From RBG-13-51-18 sp050014095 (lineage in GTDB: Bacteria; Chloroflexota; Dehalococcoidia; Dehalococcoidales; RBG-16-60-22): a stretch of DNA of 64,000 nt. Made by a program: the position numbers and the translations under genes. The notes under the pieces were generated by a model that saw only the letters and a program-made list of their open reading frames with translations, did not search any database and was not told the DNA's origin. How positions within the stretch are numbered: position 1 is the stretch's first letter; each line of letters starts with the position of its first letter. The stretch lies in assembly GCA_050014095.1 (NCBI GenBank), contig JBEKDZ010000004.1, positions 248,001 through 312,000 on the forward strand. The letters are read 5' to 3'. Shown here in pieces: positions 1 through 8,508 of the stretch.

Positions 1-445
1 CTTTCGCCAGTTTGGCGGAATCCAAAGTGTATTCGAACCAGATGGTCGGTTCGTTATATGTCCAGGCGATGCCTTTACAGTCGCTCTGTTTAGCTGTTTT
101 AATGGCGGCTTCCGGCGTGAGTTCCCGGCAGGCATGCTTCAGCGAACCACCATCGGCGGTGGATATCTCCCAATTCTGGCAGTGCTGGCAGTGGAAGTTG
201 CAGCCCAGCGTGCCGAGGGAGAAACACAGTGTGCCGGGATAAAAGTGAAAGAGCGGCTTCTTCTCTATGGGGTCGGAGGCGGCGGAAGAAACCAGGGCAT
301 AGTTCAGGTTGAAGAGGGCGCCATCTTGATTCTGGTACATGCCGCAGACGCCGTATTTCCCCGGATTAATACGGCAGCGCCATTGGCAGGTTCGGCACCT
401 TACCCTGGAGTCCGGCAGCTTATCATAAAGCACAGCCTCATGCAT
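1..445 (-). CDS. AmmeMemoRadiSam-type radical SAM enzyme, 3' end cut by window edge
   Basis: Only the first ~148 codons lie in the window; the gene runs leftward off position 1. The reverse strand from an ATG at 445 has no stop. The N-terminus carries a cysteine pattern CRTCQWRC followed by GKYGVCGM, and further in the radical SAM motif CNFHCQHC (CxxxCxxC), which binds the [4Fe-4S] cluster that cleaves SAM. This N-terminal arrangement is typical of the radical SAM member of the AmmeMemoRadiSam family (PflA-like activases). The substrate of that family is not established to my knowledge. A GGGGGAG box lies about 5 nt upstream of the start. The partner AMMECR1/Memo genes are not visible here. 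Confidence 0.85.
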   Translation of the reverse strand, partial: MHEAVLYDKLPDSRVRCRTCQWRCRINPGKYGVCGMYQNQDGALFNLNYALVSSAASDPIEKKPLFHFYPGTLCFSLGTLGCNFHCQHCQNWEISTADGGSLKHACRELTPEAAIKTAKQSDCKGIAWTYNEPTIWFEYTLDSAKLAK

Positions 446-529
446 GACCCTAGCTCCCCCAACTTAAGGTAATTATTATTATAGCACCGGGGGTAAGCGA
501 ATTATACAGGGGGATAAATGGAGAAGTCG

Positions 530-1744
530 CTAACGGACGGTAATGCCTACCAACTGGGCGAAGTCGTAGGGTACGATGGGCGAGAGGACGATGAAAGAAA
601 ACAGGTGTGCTACGAGGAAAACGATAAAGATTACCAGCAGCGTCCTTCTAAGCCAGGTAATCCTGCCGTTATGGAAATAGTCTAGCGCCTGATTAAGGGC
701 CATGCCCAGTCCGAGGCAGGTGGCGCCGATGGCGGGGTAATAGTAAAACGGATAGGTGACTCTATCGGTGATGATGGTGGCAGGTATCCAGAACAGGTAG
801 ATGCTGGTGTACCAGGCAACGCCGAAGAGCGCCGCATTGCTTTTCTTAATCGCCCGCCAAATCATATAGATAAAGGTGGGGATAGTAAACGTCCAGATAG
901 TGAAGCTGATTGCCCCATAATAATGCGGCGTATACCAATAAGCCATGGGTTTATAAGCAATCAGCCACTGCCAGGGAGGTATGGCGGCCGGGTGGCTGAC
1001 GTTAGCGAAGGTAAGGCTGCCAGTTAGTCGTAGCATATCGAAAGTGCGGTGAATCGGGTCTTCCAGGTTAGCAAACTGACGGGTGATAGCGAAGTCACAG
1101 ACAATCATCAGTTCCACGAAGGCAAGAACCGCGAAGATAACCGTGAGGGCAAACCACCTGGAGCGACCCTGGCGGGTAAAAATCCAGTGAATCACCAGCG
1201 TCGGTAAAGCCAGCAAGCCATTAAGCTTGGCTAAGCCGGCCAGCCCGATGGCGATGCCCGAGGTGATATATTTACGACAGGCATAGAGCAGAAACGCCGC
1301 CATCATAAAAGTGAGGTGAAAAACATCCAACATGGCAACATGGTTCTGTACAAAGGTCATATTCTCGAAAGCGAGGAGGAAGGTGGCGATATTGGCGGCG
1401 TTTTTCGACATACCGAGTCGGCGGCAAAGTAAATAGAAAAGCACAATAGTAGTCGTGCCGAAGAGAATCGGGAAGACCCGCCAGCCCCAGGGATTATCGC
1501 CGAAAATCTGCATACCGGCGACGATGATGAGCTTGGCTAAAGGCGGGTGCTCCGGCCGTAGGTCTGTGGCATTTGCCGAGATACTCCTGGCGTCGTTAAC
1601 ATAGTGGGCTTCATCGAAAATTACTTCCGAGGGGTTGGTGATAATGCAGAAGTGCATGATTAAAGTGGCTAAAACAATCAGCGAAAGCCAGAAGTATTCC
1701 CACTTATAGAATCGGTAGAGCTTATTTTTTATTTCCATGCCCAT
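530..1744 (-). CDS. GT39-like membrane mannosyltransferase (PMT/ArnT superfamily)
   Basis: A polytopic membrane protein of 404 aa with about nine to ten hydrophobic segments. The first periplasmic loop contains FDEAHY (the acidic DE pair of PMT enzymes) and RPEHPPLAKL, both characteristic of dolichyl-phosphate-mannose protein mannosyltransferases and related lipid-linked sugar transferases. It likely moves a sugar from a polyprenyl phosphate carrier to an extracytoplasmic acceptor, protein or glycan. Its start overlaps the end of the upstream GT2-GtrA gene by 16 bp, so the two are translationally linked, and that GT2 enzyme probably makes the polyprenyl-phosphate sugar donor. The acceptor cannot be told from sequence. 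Confidence 0.85.
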   Translation of the reverse strand: MGMEIKNKLYRFYKWEYFWLSLIVLATLIMHFCIITNPSEVIFDEAHYVNDARSISANATDLRPEHPPLAKLIIVAGMQIFGDNPWGWRVFPILFGTTTIVLFYLLCRRLGMSKNAANIATFLLAFENMTFVQNHVAMLDVFHLTFMMAAFLLYACRKYITSGIAIGLAGLAKLNGLLALPTLVIHWIFTRQGRSRWFALTVIFAVLAFVELMIVCDFAITRQFANLEDPIHRTFDMLRLTGSLTFANVSHPAAIPPWQWLIAYKPMAYWYTPHYYGAISFTIWTFTIPTFIYMIWRAIKKSNAALFGVAWYTSIYLFWIPATIITDRVTYPFYYYPAIGATCLGLGMALNQALDYFHNGRITWLRRTLLVIFIVFLVAHLFSFIVLSPIVPYDFAQLVGITVR

Positions 1745-2802
1745 ATCGTGCTAAAAAAATAGTTCCACAGGAAAGCGATGAGGATGCCAACAAAGTCCGA
1801 CAAGTAGATATTAACGCCGGCATTGACCATCAACGCGGCGACACCCCAGTTAATGAAAGCCCCGGCGAAGGCAAGCAAATTATATTTCAACATGCGCCCG
1901 AAGAAGGACGCCGTTTTACCGGTACGTCTATCGGCAAAGGTGAAGAAATCATTCAGTAGGAAATTGGTTATAATGGAGACTTCAATACCAGGGATTAACT
2001 GAACTTTATCATTCCATGTCGTAAAGACGGTAACGAGCTTCAAGACGCCGAGGTTTACCGCCGTACCGGTGAGACCGACGGCGATAAACTTGACGAACCT
2101 TAAAAACTCGCCGGTGCGGGACATCAAACTGAAGATATGCTTAAGGTAATCAATCTGCTGCTGGGGACGCAGTTTGCTTTGCCCGGCGCTTCTTTCTTCA
2201 AAGAGAAAGGGGACTTCGACGATGTTTTTAAAAGAGCCTACCAGCATAATCTCGAGGGCTATTTTATAGCCGATTGGCTTGAGTTTATCAACGTCGACTT
2301 TTTCCCGCCGGAACATAAAGAAGCCGGACAAGGGGTCTTTCACCTGGCGGGAAGACGGGAGGAAGATGTGTGCTATTTGTAAGGCGACCTTGGAGACAAT
2401 TCTGCGGGAGAGTCCCCAGTTGGGACAGCCGCCACCTTCAATATAGCGGCTGGCAAACACCATGTCTGCCCCGCCTTCCACCGCCCCCAGCAGTCGCGGT
2501 AGAACCTCCGGGGGATGCTGTAAATCAGCATCTATTACGCCGATAATATTACCAGATGCCTGTTTAATGCCGTGAATGACGGCGGTGGCGAGCCCTCTTT
2601 CTTCGCGGCGGACGAACAACTTAACCGGATACTGCGACGTTAATTTTTTAACTATTTCAATAGTACCATCTTGGCTATTATCGTCCACGATAACTATTTC
2701 GTAGTCGTGACCGGAAAGAGCTTGATGAATTCTTTTAACGAGAGGGGCAATATTATCCTTTTCGTTATAGGTGGGGATAATAACCGAAAGCATCTCTTTC
2801 AT
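1729..2802 (-). CDS. Polyprenyl-phosphate mannosyltransferase-like GT2 fused to GtrA domain
   Basis: The protein is 357 aa. Residues 1 to about 230 form a GT2 fold: SVIIPTYNE at the N-terminus, VDDNSQDGT, and DADLQHPPE with the metal-binding DxD-like motif, closest to Dpm1-type synthases. Residues ~235-357 hold four hydrophobic helices starting FLRFVKFIAVGLTGT, a GtrA domain that anchors the enzyme and is thought to help flip the lipid-linked sugar. It is the first gene of a two-gene leftward operon with the GT39-like transferase, so the pair probably forms a donor-synthesis plus transfer module for surface glycosylation. The start at 2802 lies only ~15 nt from a TATAAT-like hexamer, so the 5' UTR is either very short or transcription starts elsewhere. 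Confidence 0.88.
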   Translation of the reverse strand: MKEMLSVIIPTYNEKDNIAPLVKRIHQALSGHDYEIVIVDDNSQDGTIEIVKKLTSQYPVKLFVRREERGLATAVIHGIKQASGNIIGVIDADLQHPPEVLPRLLGAVEGGADMVFASRYIEGGGCPNWGLSRRIVSKVALQIAHIFLPSSRQVKDPLSGFFMFRREKVDVDKLKPIGYKIALEIMLVGSFKNIVEVPFLFEERSAGQSKLRPQQQIDYLKHIFSLMSRTGEFLRFVKFIAVGLTGTAVNLGVLKLVTVFTTWNDKVQLIPGIEVSIITNFLLNDFFTFADRRTGKTASFFGRMLKYNLLAFAGAFINWGVAALMVNAGVNIYLSDFVGILIAFLWNYFFSTIWAWK

Positions 2803-2896
2803 ATAATATCTCTTGCATTATACCTCTTTACGTAGACTCCTTAAAAGATTATAATATATTGGCTTATTTAAATCTAAAAAAACCGGGAGTAGTTTT

Positions 2897-3802
2897 TTGG
2901 GCGTAATATACATCGTGGCTGCGGAAGAAGGCGCGGGCAAGACCGCCATTGGCGCCGGCCTGGCAATAAACCTGTTGAACAGCGGTAAAAAAGTTGGCTA
3001 TCTTAAGCCACAGGCTGCCGAGAGCGATAGCGATATTGCTTTCATGAAGAAAATACCCGGTCTGGAAGTTCTTAAAAAAGAAACCAGCCTCCTGAAGGGC
3101 AGGGATATCGTCCTCGTGGAAGCGAAGCTGGAAAACCAAACCAGCGACGCCGCCAGAAAGATGAAGGCTAAAGTTATCGCCGTGGAAGCCTATACCGAAA
3201 AGGTTTTAAAATACGCCAACGCCTATAAACAACTCGGGGAGGACTTGCTAGGTGTAATTATTAACAGGGTGCCGCAGGGGCAGCTGAAACGCATTAAAAA
3301 AGAAGCGGCAGAAAAGTACGGGGCGGTAGGGATAAAGGTGCTGGGGATAATACCAGAAAACAGGATACTCCTTGCCATCACCATCGGCGAGCTGGCGGAG
3401 GGCATCGGGGGGAAGATTCTTAACCATAAAGAAAAGTCCGGGGAGCTGGTGGAAAACTACATGCTGGGGGCGATGACGGTAGATTCGGGACTGGACTACT
3501 TCGGACGTAAGAAAAATAAAGCTGCCATTATCCGTCAGGAACGCCTGGACATGCAGCTGGCGGCGCTGGAAACATCGACGAGCTGCCTCGTCTTGAGCGG
3601 TGGCGACGTTACGCCGGCTTATAAAGTCCGCCAAAAGGCGGAGAGCCGTGGCATACCGATTATCACGACTGATGCCGCCGTGAGCGACATCGTTACGAGC
3701 ATCGATAAATTACTGGGAAAACCCAGTTTAAACCAGGAAAAGAAGCTGATAAAACTGGCCGATACGGTAAAACAGAGTTTGGATTTGAAAGTATTCGGTT
3801 AA
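2897..3802 (+). CDS. P-loop ATPase with DRTGG domain (BioD-like)
   Basis: The protein is 301 aa, starting at a TTG preceded by GGGAG (2884-2889). The N-terminus has a P-loop, EEGAGKTAIG, in a BioD/CobQ-like dethiobiotin-synthetase-type ATPase domain. The C-terminal ~100 residues contain GAMTVDSGLDYF and the segment LVLSGGDVTPAYKVRQKAES, matching the DRTGG domain seen in the N-terminal regulatory part of some phosphate acetyltransferases and next to CBS domains. No acetyltransferase domain is attached. Family members are usually annotated as cobyrinic acid a,c-diamide synthase-like or phosphotransacetylase-like; I would not claim either activity. It stands alone between divergent neighbours. 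Confidence 0.75.
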   Translation: MGVIYIVAAEEGAGKTAIGAGLAINLLNSGKKVGYLKPQAAESDSDIAFMKKIPGLEVLKKETSLLKGRDIVLVEAKLENQTSDAARKMKAKVIAVEAYTEKVLKYANAYKQLGEDLLGVIINRVPQGQLKRIKKEAAEKYGAVGIKVLGIIPENRILLAITIGELAEGIGGKILNHKEKSGELVENYMLGAMTVDSGLDYFGRKKNKAAIIRQERLDMQLAALETSTSCLVLSGGDVTPAYKVRQKAESRGIPIITTDAAVSDIVTSIDKLLGKPSLNQEKKLIKLADTVKQSLDLKVFG

Positions 3803-3943
3803 AGCGAAAGGGGATTTATAAACATACCGGCTTAGGCATCATCGGTATTAAATGGTGTTCTCTTGCTTTTTAACAAGAAAGAAGCGGGGGAGGGTTCCTG
3901 GGGTGGTAATATATTACCTTGGGAATTTTTATTTGGTAAAGTC

Positions 3944-3970
3944 TTGATTGAGGCAGAAAAACAATATAAT
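3944..3970 (+). promoter_or_regulatory. Possible promoter upstream of speD
   Basis: In the 240-bp gap before speD, TTGATT (3944-3949) is followed after 15 bp by a perfect TATAAT (3965-3970). The spacer is shorter than optimal, so this is a tentative call. The rest of the gap shows no other clear structure. Confidence 0.35.
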
Positions 3971-4044
3971 TTTTTTGTTTACAAATACGGCTACCCGTGC
4001 CGGTAGAATATACGGGAATAAAATTTATAAAGGGGGGCAGGTGA

Positions 4045-4401
4045 TTGAATGCGCTAGGAAGACACATACTGGTAGAGCTGTACGACTGTGACAAGGAGGC
4101 TTTGAACGACCTCGACCTTATCCGCGAGGTAATGCTGAAAGCGGCAATAGACTGCGGGGCGGTGGTGCTGGGAGAGTCTTTTCACCGGTTCAGTCCGCAG
4201 GGGGTGAGTGGGGTGGTGGTTATCGCCGAGAGCCACATCTCCATTCATACCTGGCCGGAATACGGCTACGCAGCGGCGGACGTATTTACCTGCGGCACAT
4301 CCGTCAACCCAGAGATTGCGGCGGGGGTGCTCATCGAGCAGCTGGGGTCGAAAAATCACACTTTAACGGAGATAAAGAGGGGGGTTCTGGTAACAGTATA
4401 G
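4045..4401 (+). CDS. speD: S-adenosylmethionine decarboxylase proenzyme
   Basis: A 118-aa class 1B (prokaryotic) AdoMetDC. The self-cleavage site is in ESHISIHTWPE, with Ser63 as the residue converted to the pyruvoyl group; His68 and the downstream cysteine in DVFTCG fit the catalytic set. It decarboxylates SAM to give the aminopropyl donor for spermidine. The start is TTG at 4045 with a GGGGGG box at 4032-4037; the nearby ATG and GTG are out of frame. It is followed 13 nt later by speE, forming a compact spermidine operon. Length and motif placement match the family. Confidence 0.95.
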   Translation: MNALGRHILVELYDCDKEALNDLDLIREVMLKAAIDCGAVVLGESFHRFSPQGVSGVVVIAESHISIHTWPEYGYAAADVFTCGTSVNPEIAAGVLIEQLGSKNHTLTEIKRGVLVTV

Positions 4402-4414
4402 AATACTGATTTTT

Positions 4415-5335
4415 ATGGATACAGACCCGGATAGATGGTTTCAAGATAAAATAAACGAGGATTTTTTACAGCTGCACCGGCTGGACGAAGTGCTGTATCA
4501 GGGACGGACGAAGTATCAATCTGCCCAGATAGTGCGTAGTCGCAAGCTGGGGGTATGTCTTGTCCTGGATAACAAGATACAGTCCAGCGAGCGGGATGAG
4601 TTTATCTATCACGAGGCGCTGGTGCAGCCGGCGATGCTCGCGCACCCGAAGCCAGAAATGGTATTTATCGCCGGGGGAGGAGAGGGCGCTACATTACGGG
4701 AGGTCCTGCGTCATAAAACCGTGAAAAAAGCGGTGATGGTGGATATCGATGACGAGGTAACAGCTTTATGTAAAAGGTACCTGCCGGACCATGCAGGTAA
4801 AGCATTTGAAGATAAAAGGACATCATTACATCATGTCGATGCCCGAGACTTCCTTTCGAAGTCGAAGGACAGGTTCGACGTCATTATTATAGATTTACCC
4901 GACCCGATAGAAAAAGGTCCGGCAGCCTTGCTTTTCACGCAGGAATTTTATAAAACAGTTCGCTATAAGCTTACCGATGATGGGCTGATTTCCGTTCAGG
5001 CCGGTTCGGCGAACCCAACCGAACTTTTAAACTTTAGCGCAGTAAATAATACGCTGCGAAGCGTTTTCCCGATAGTGGTGCAATGCGCCGCTTACGTACC
5101 CTGCTTCGGGGGACCGTGGGGTTTTTGTGTGGCGTCTTTAAAGTATAATCCTGCCTCGATGACGGCGGATGAAGTGGATAAACGTATCGCCGCGAGGTCG
5201 CTTAAGGGTTTGAGGTTTTACGATGGAGAGACCCACCGGGGAATGTTCGCTTTACCCAGATATATCCGGGAGGCGATGGCGCAGCAAACCAGAGTTATTA
5301 CCGATAAGCAGCCCTTGTATCTGTATAAAAACTAA
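4415..5335 (+). CDS. speE: Spermidine synthase (polyamine aminopropyltransferase)
   Basis: The protein is 306 aa. The N-terminal beta-strand domain leads into a Rossmann-type methyltransferase fold with GGGEGATLREV (nucleotide site), VMVDIDDEV, and VIIIDLPDP, where the aspartate binds the amine substrate. It transfers the aminopropyl group of decarboxylated SAM onto putrescine. The gene directly follows speD, and the pair is sufficient to make spermidine from putrescine. No putrescine-forming enzyme is visible nearby. The C-terminus has a slightly extended tail compared with minimal SpeE proteins. The typical DLPDP instead of DSTDP hints that the amine specificity may differ (for example thermospermine or another triamine). 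Confidence 0.9.
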   Translation: MDTDPDRWFQDKINEDFLQLHRLDEVLYQGRTKYQSAQIVRSRKLGVCLVLDNKIQSSERDEFIYHEALVQPAMLAHPKPEMVFIAGGGEGATLREVLRHKTVKKAVMVDIDDEVTALCKRYLPDHAGKAFEDKRTSLHHVDARDFLSKSKDRFDVIIIDLPDPIEKGPAALLFTQEFYKTVRYKLTDDGLISVQAGSANPTELLNFSAVNNTLRSVFPIVVQCAAYVPCFGGPWGFCVASLKYNPASMTADEVDKRIAARSLKGLRFYDGETHRGMFALPRYIREAMAQQTRVITDKQPLYLYKN

Positions 5336-5429
5336 ACGCTCTCAATTAGTGCCATCTTTTTGTCAATTTATGTAGTTCCAGTTTTCTTTAGACTCTAGCT
5401 CTTGAGTAGAGCGCCACAGGGGGTGATCG

Positions 5430-6215
5430 GTGAAAGTAAAAGTAATAATAGTCGCCTTGGCTCTGGTATTAATTGGCACGGGTTTTTCAGCTTGCGGGGC
5501 AGCGCCTCAAAGAGAGACGCTAACGCAAATATCCACAATTGATGCTATTTTAAACGGTGTTTATGACGGGGTGATGACCATCGGGGATTTGAAACAGTAT
5601 GGCGATTTCGGCATTGGCACTTTGGAGGCATTGGATGGCGAAATGCTGGAGCTCGATGGAAACTTCTACCAGATAAAAGCCGACGGCGTAGCTTATCCGG
5701 TCGACTCAAAGGTAATGACACCTTTTGCTTCGGTTACTTACTTCGATACCGATAGCCAGATAGAGCTGCCGGAAAATACCAATTATCAGCAATGTCAGAA
5801 ACTAATCAGCGACGCCCTGCCCACCGAGAATATCTTTTATGCTATCAAAATTACCGGCACTTTCAGCTATATGAAAACACGCAGTGTACCGGCGCAACAG
5901 AAACCATATCTTCCGCTAGTAGAGGTTACCAAGAACCAGCCGGTTTTTGAATTTACCGACGTAGCAGGGACGATTGTAGGCTTTTACTGCCCTTCTTACG
6001 TGAACGGGGTAAATGTGCCGGGCTTGCACCTGCATTTCTTAAACACGGCAAAAAGCGCCGGCGGCCATGTGCTTGATTTCAAAGTTAAAGAAGCCACGGT
6101 CTCCATCGACAATACCTCGGAGTTTAACATGATATTACCAGGTCCGGATAGCGATTTTTACAAACTAGACCTCACTCCAGATATGTCAGGCGATTTAGAA
6201 AAGGCCGAAAAATAA
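5430..6215 (+). CDS. Alpha-acetolactate decarboxylase, predicted exported lipoprotein
   Basis: The protein is 261 aa with a GTG start behind GGGGG. Residues 1-21 form a signal peptide ending in FSAC, so Cys22 may be lipidated. The mature part is a BudA/ALDC domain: TIDAILNGVYDG, GDFGIGTL, and the metal-binding cluster with His200, His202 and His213 (GLHLHFL then GGHVLDF). The family turns 2-acetolactate into acetoin. Classical enzymes of anaerobes are cytosolic, although an exported Bacillus ALDC is known. No acetolactate synthase or butanediol dehydrogenase gene is near. It sits 26 bp before another predicted exported protein, so the two are probably cotranscribed. Confidence 0.85.
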   Translation: MKVKVIIVALALVLIGTGFSACGAAPQRETLTQISTIDAILNGVYDGVMTIGDLKQYGDFGIGTLEALDGEMLELDGNFYQIKADGVAYPVDSKVMTPFASVTYFDTDSQIELPENTNYQQCQKLISDALPTENIFYAIKITGTFSYMKTRSVPAQQKPYLPLVEVTKNQPVFEFTDVAGTIVGFYCPSYVNGVNVPGLHLHFLNTAKSAGGHVLDFKVKEATVSIDNTSEFNMILPGPDSDFYKLDLTPDMSGDLEKAEK

Positions 6216-6241
6216 CTGTTTTGATTAGTAAGGAGGTAACT

Positions 6242-7120
6242 ATGAAAAGGTTGGCGTTAGTGATTCTTATAGCAGCGTTATTGATATCTTTTGTCGGTTG
6301 CGCCCCATCAGCCAAAGCCGGCATGCCGGTGGTGCTGCTAACGGATTATGGTAACGATGATTACCGTGTGCCACGACTAAAAGGGATTATCTATAGCGCT
6401 TACCCGGATGTCGAAATAATCGATGCTACCCACGGTATTACCGGTATGGATATTGCTACTGGAGCTTACGTGCTGGATTTAGCCGCTAAGGAATTCCCTG
6501 CCGATGTGGTCTTTATTGCAGGTGTCGGGTCTCCGGCTAATCCGGACGTACAATACCTGGTGCTGCTAACCAATAAAGACCAAATATTCGTCGCGGCGAA
6601 TAACGGCCTTCTTACTAATATTATTAACGATATGGGTATCAAAAAAGCTTATTCTATCACCAATACAGAATTGTATGACAGACCGGATAGTATGCTGTCT
6701 TCACATTATATCCTGGGGCGGGTCGGTGCTTTAATAGCTTCCGGGCGCCCGCTTGAAGATGTCGGGCCCGAAGTTAGTAATCCGGTCATGCTGGATATTC
6801 AAAAAGCGGTTGTTGCCAGCGGGAAAGCACAGGGTTCGGTGGTTTTTATCGACCGCTTCGGCAACTGCTTGACCAATATCTCGGGCGCCGATTGCGCTCA
6901 ATTAGGAATTAAAGTTGGCGATACCCTCCAGGTGACAATCGCCGGCGCTAAAGTCACGATGAAACTCGGTACCACTTACGGCAGCGTCGCCGTGGGTGAA
7001 GCGGTGGCTTTCGTTAATAGCCTTGATTCTCTGCAGTTATCCTTGAACTCGGCGAACTTCGCCGGAGCTTATAATCTAAAAAACGGCGCGAAGATAGAAA
7101 TCGAAAAGCTCGCTCCCTGA
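6242..7120 (+). CDS. SAM hydroxide adenosyltransferase (DUF62 family), predicted lipoprotein
   Basis: The start is set at ATG 6242 because AAGGAGGT lies just upstream; the frame opens earlier at 6221 but without a good ribosome site. The 292-aa product begins with a hydrophobic signal and FVGC, a possible though weak lipobox. The mature domain shows VVLLTDYGNDDYRVPRLKG and VFIDRFGNCLTNI, the two hallmark motifs of SAM hydroxide adenosyltransferases, which hydrolyse SAM to adenosine and methionine. Usual family members are cytosolic and lack a signal peptide. It follows the acetolactate decarboxylase lipoprotein, and a hairpin terminator at 7171-7209 closes the unit. Confidence 0.82.
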   Translation: MKRLALVILIAALLISFVGCAPSAKAGMPVVLLTDYGNDDYRVPRLKGIIYSAYPDVEIIDATHGITGMDIATGAYVLDLAAKEFPADVVFIAGVGSPANPDVQYLVLLTNKDQIFVAANNGLLTNIINDMGIKKAYSITNTELYDRPDSMLSSHYILGRVGALIASGRPLEDVGPEVSNPVMLDIQKAVVASGKAQGSVVFIDRFGNCLTNISGADCAQLGIKVGDTLQVTIAGAKVTMKLGTTYGSVAVGEAVAFVNSLDSLQLSLNSANFAGAYNLKNGAKIEIEKLAP

Positions 7121-7170
7121 CGTTTCGTAAAAGGAAAAGGAGAGCCACCTCTCTAACATAGTGTAAAAAT

Positions 7171-7212
7171 AAACAGGCTGGCGATAGATGAATCTTGCCA
7201 GCCTGTTTTGTT
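7171..7212. terminator. Bidirectional intrinsic terminator
   Basis: AAACAGGCTGGC (7171-7182) pairs with GCCAGCCTGTTTT (7197-7209), giving a stem of about 12 bp with T/A tracts on both sides. It lies between two convergent genes, so it can serve both strands. Confidence 0.85.
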
Positions 7213-7228
7213 TCAGTTTCCGGAGTGT

Positions 7229-7525
7229 TTAGTTGCGGTTAGTTCTGATTTTACTGAAACACTCGCTGCAATATACTGGTCTGCCTTCACGGGGTTCGAA
7301 AGGTACTTCCGTTTCTTTACCACATTCGGCGCAAACCGCAGGGTACATCTGGCGAGGTTTACCGCCGGAGCCCATGCGCTCGGCTTTCCTGTTCTGTCGG
7401 CAGGCAGGGCAGCGTTTGGGTTCGTTGGTGTAACCCTTACTCTGGAAGAACTCCTGCTCGGCAGCGGAGAAGGTGAATGATGCCCCGCAATCGGCACACG
7501 TGAGTGTTTTGTCTTCGAAAGCCAC
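7229..7525 (-). CDS. Small double zinc-ribbon protein
   Basis: The protein is 98 aa with a GTG start at 7525, supported by AGGAGGT eight bases upstream. It holds two cysteine knuckle pairs: CADCGASFTF with CPACR in the N-terminal half, then CAECGKETEVPFEPREGRPVYC with the next cysteine pair in CSECF. This is a widespread, poorly characterised zinc-ribbon family often seen in Chloroflexota and candidate-phylum bacteria; the second knuckle resembles the CxxC zinc-binding proteins linked to nucleic acid contacts. No function can be assigned with confidence. It is monocistronic and shares a terminator with the convergent upstream gene. Confidence 0.8.
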   Translation of the reverse strand: MAFEDKTLTCADCGASFTFSAAEQEFFQSKGYTNEPKRCPACRQNRKAERMGSGGKPRQMYPAVCAECGKETEVPFEPREGRPVYCSECFSKIRTNRN

Positions 7526-7833
7526 GGATGACCTCCTTTCTTAAGTTAGTTGGTTAGAGCTAAGGCCATCCGTAACCATGTCGAGATTAAGTAAACTCAA
7601 TTGCATGTGATACCCTAGACTGAAAACCACCAGTCGCTATTATATAACGAACAAACAGGTTTGGCAATAGCTATAAAGGAAAAATTTTTTCCAATGCAAG
7701 ACTCCAGATAAACCCCAACCAACTTAAATATCATGCATCAAATCGCTTTTATGCGAAAAATGGACATAATTGGATTGACAATATAACCATAGAACCATAT
7801 AATCACGGCGACAAAAGTTGGAGGTGTGATGAA
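7526..7833. other. Intergenic region between divergent genes
   Basis: About 308 bp that holds the ribosome site of the zinc-ribbon gene on the left (minus strand) and, on the right, a consensus sigma-70 promoter (7775-7803). The middle is AT-rich without a convincing ORF or RNA structure. Confidence 0.6.
7775..7803 (+). promoter_or_regulatory. Consensus sigma-70 promoter
   Basis: TTGACA (7775-7780), a 17-bp spacer and TATAAT (7798-7803): both hexamers perfect. The start of transcription would fall near 7810, followed by GGAGGTG (7820-7826) and the GTG start at 7834. Confidence 0.85.
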
Positions 7834-8322
7834 GTGGAACCAATATCGGCAAATGCAGTACCAATAGTATCCCCCGTAGGTGAGGGAAGCGTAATATGGG
7901 CATATATCATTATCATCGCCGTGATAGCCTTTATACCTCATCTGATTGACATCATCTTAACCTATAAATCAAAAATGAAATTAAGAAAAGCGCTCCTGGA
8001 CCCCACAGCACGCGAGAAATTCACTTCTGATGAATTCAAAAAATTAATTGAAGAGGCCAGCAAGCCACCTAAAGGAATCGTCGGATTATCCCGCAGCACT
8101 ATGGCAATTCTGGTCATCGCCATTTTGGGTATCGCCTTATTCCATCTGTTGACTACGCGACAAAATTCTGATAGTCAGATAATCAGCAACGTTATAAGCA
8201 TGCTCGGCAGCTTGATTGCGGCGATAGTCGGTTTTTACTTCGGCGGCAAGTCTAGCGAAGAAGCAAGCCAGAGAAAATATGAAGACCAGGAATCAGGGCA
8301 AACCCCAGATACGAAAAAGTAA
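7834..8322 (+). CDS. Hypothetical membrane protein with three transmembrane helices
   Basis: The protein is 162 aa, GTG start, with GGAGGTG seven bases upstream. Hydrophobic segments are at about residues 18-42, 88-107 and 118-138; between the first two is a charged stretch of ~45 residues (KLRKALLDPTAREKFTSDEFKKLIEEASK) and the tail is acidic and hydrophilic. The last helix ends in GFYFGGKSSEEASQ, a pattern seen in small phage-like or regulatory membrane proteins of unknown role. I do not recognise the family. It has its own strong promoter and no linked partner, since the next gene has a separate promoter. Confidence 0.65.
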   Translation: MEPISANAVPIVSPVGEGSVIWAYIIIIAVIAFIPHLIDIILTYKSKMKLRKALLDPTAREKFTSDEFKKLIEEASKPPKGIVGLSRSTMAILVIAILGIALFHLLTTRQNSDSQIISNVISMLGSLIAAIVGFYFGGKSSEEASQRKYEDQESGQTPDTKK

Positions 8323-8438
8323 CTAAGAATAATACGAGCGATTTTCAGCTAACTGTTTCAGGATACCCTCATATGCTTTAAGATAATAGCAACATCTGCT
8401 GGCGCCTGGCTCTACGGTGCCATTACTCCCGCCTTGTA

Positions 8439-8466
8439 TTGACTATTTTAATTTCCGGTATATACT
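8439..8466 (+). promoter_or_regulatory. Promoter of the heliorhodopsin gene
   Basis: TTGACT (8439-8444), a 16-bp spacer and TATACT (8461-8466), one mismatch in each hexamer. The heliorhodopsin start codon is 43 bp further on, preceded by GGGGG. Confidence 0.75.
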
Positions 8467-8508
8467 ATTAGGTTAAAGCAGTAATGTCGTGAGAAAAGGG
8501 GGATAAAG

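Noticed and set aside
12..472. Two forward ORFs at the left edge
   Set aside because: The reverse strand encodes a radical SAM enzyme with CxxxCxxC; the forward frames are shadows.
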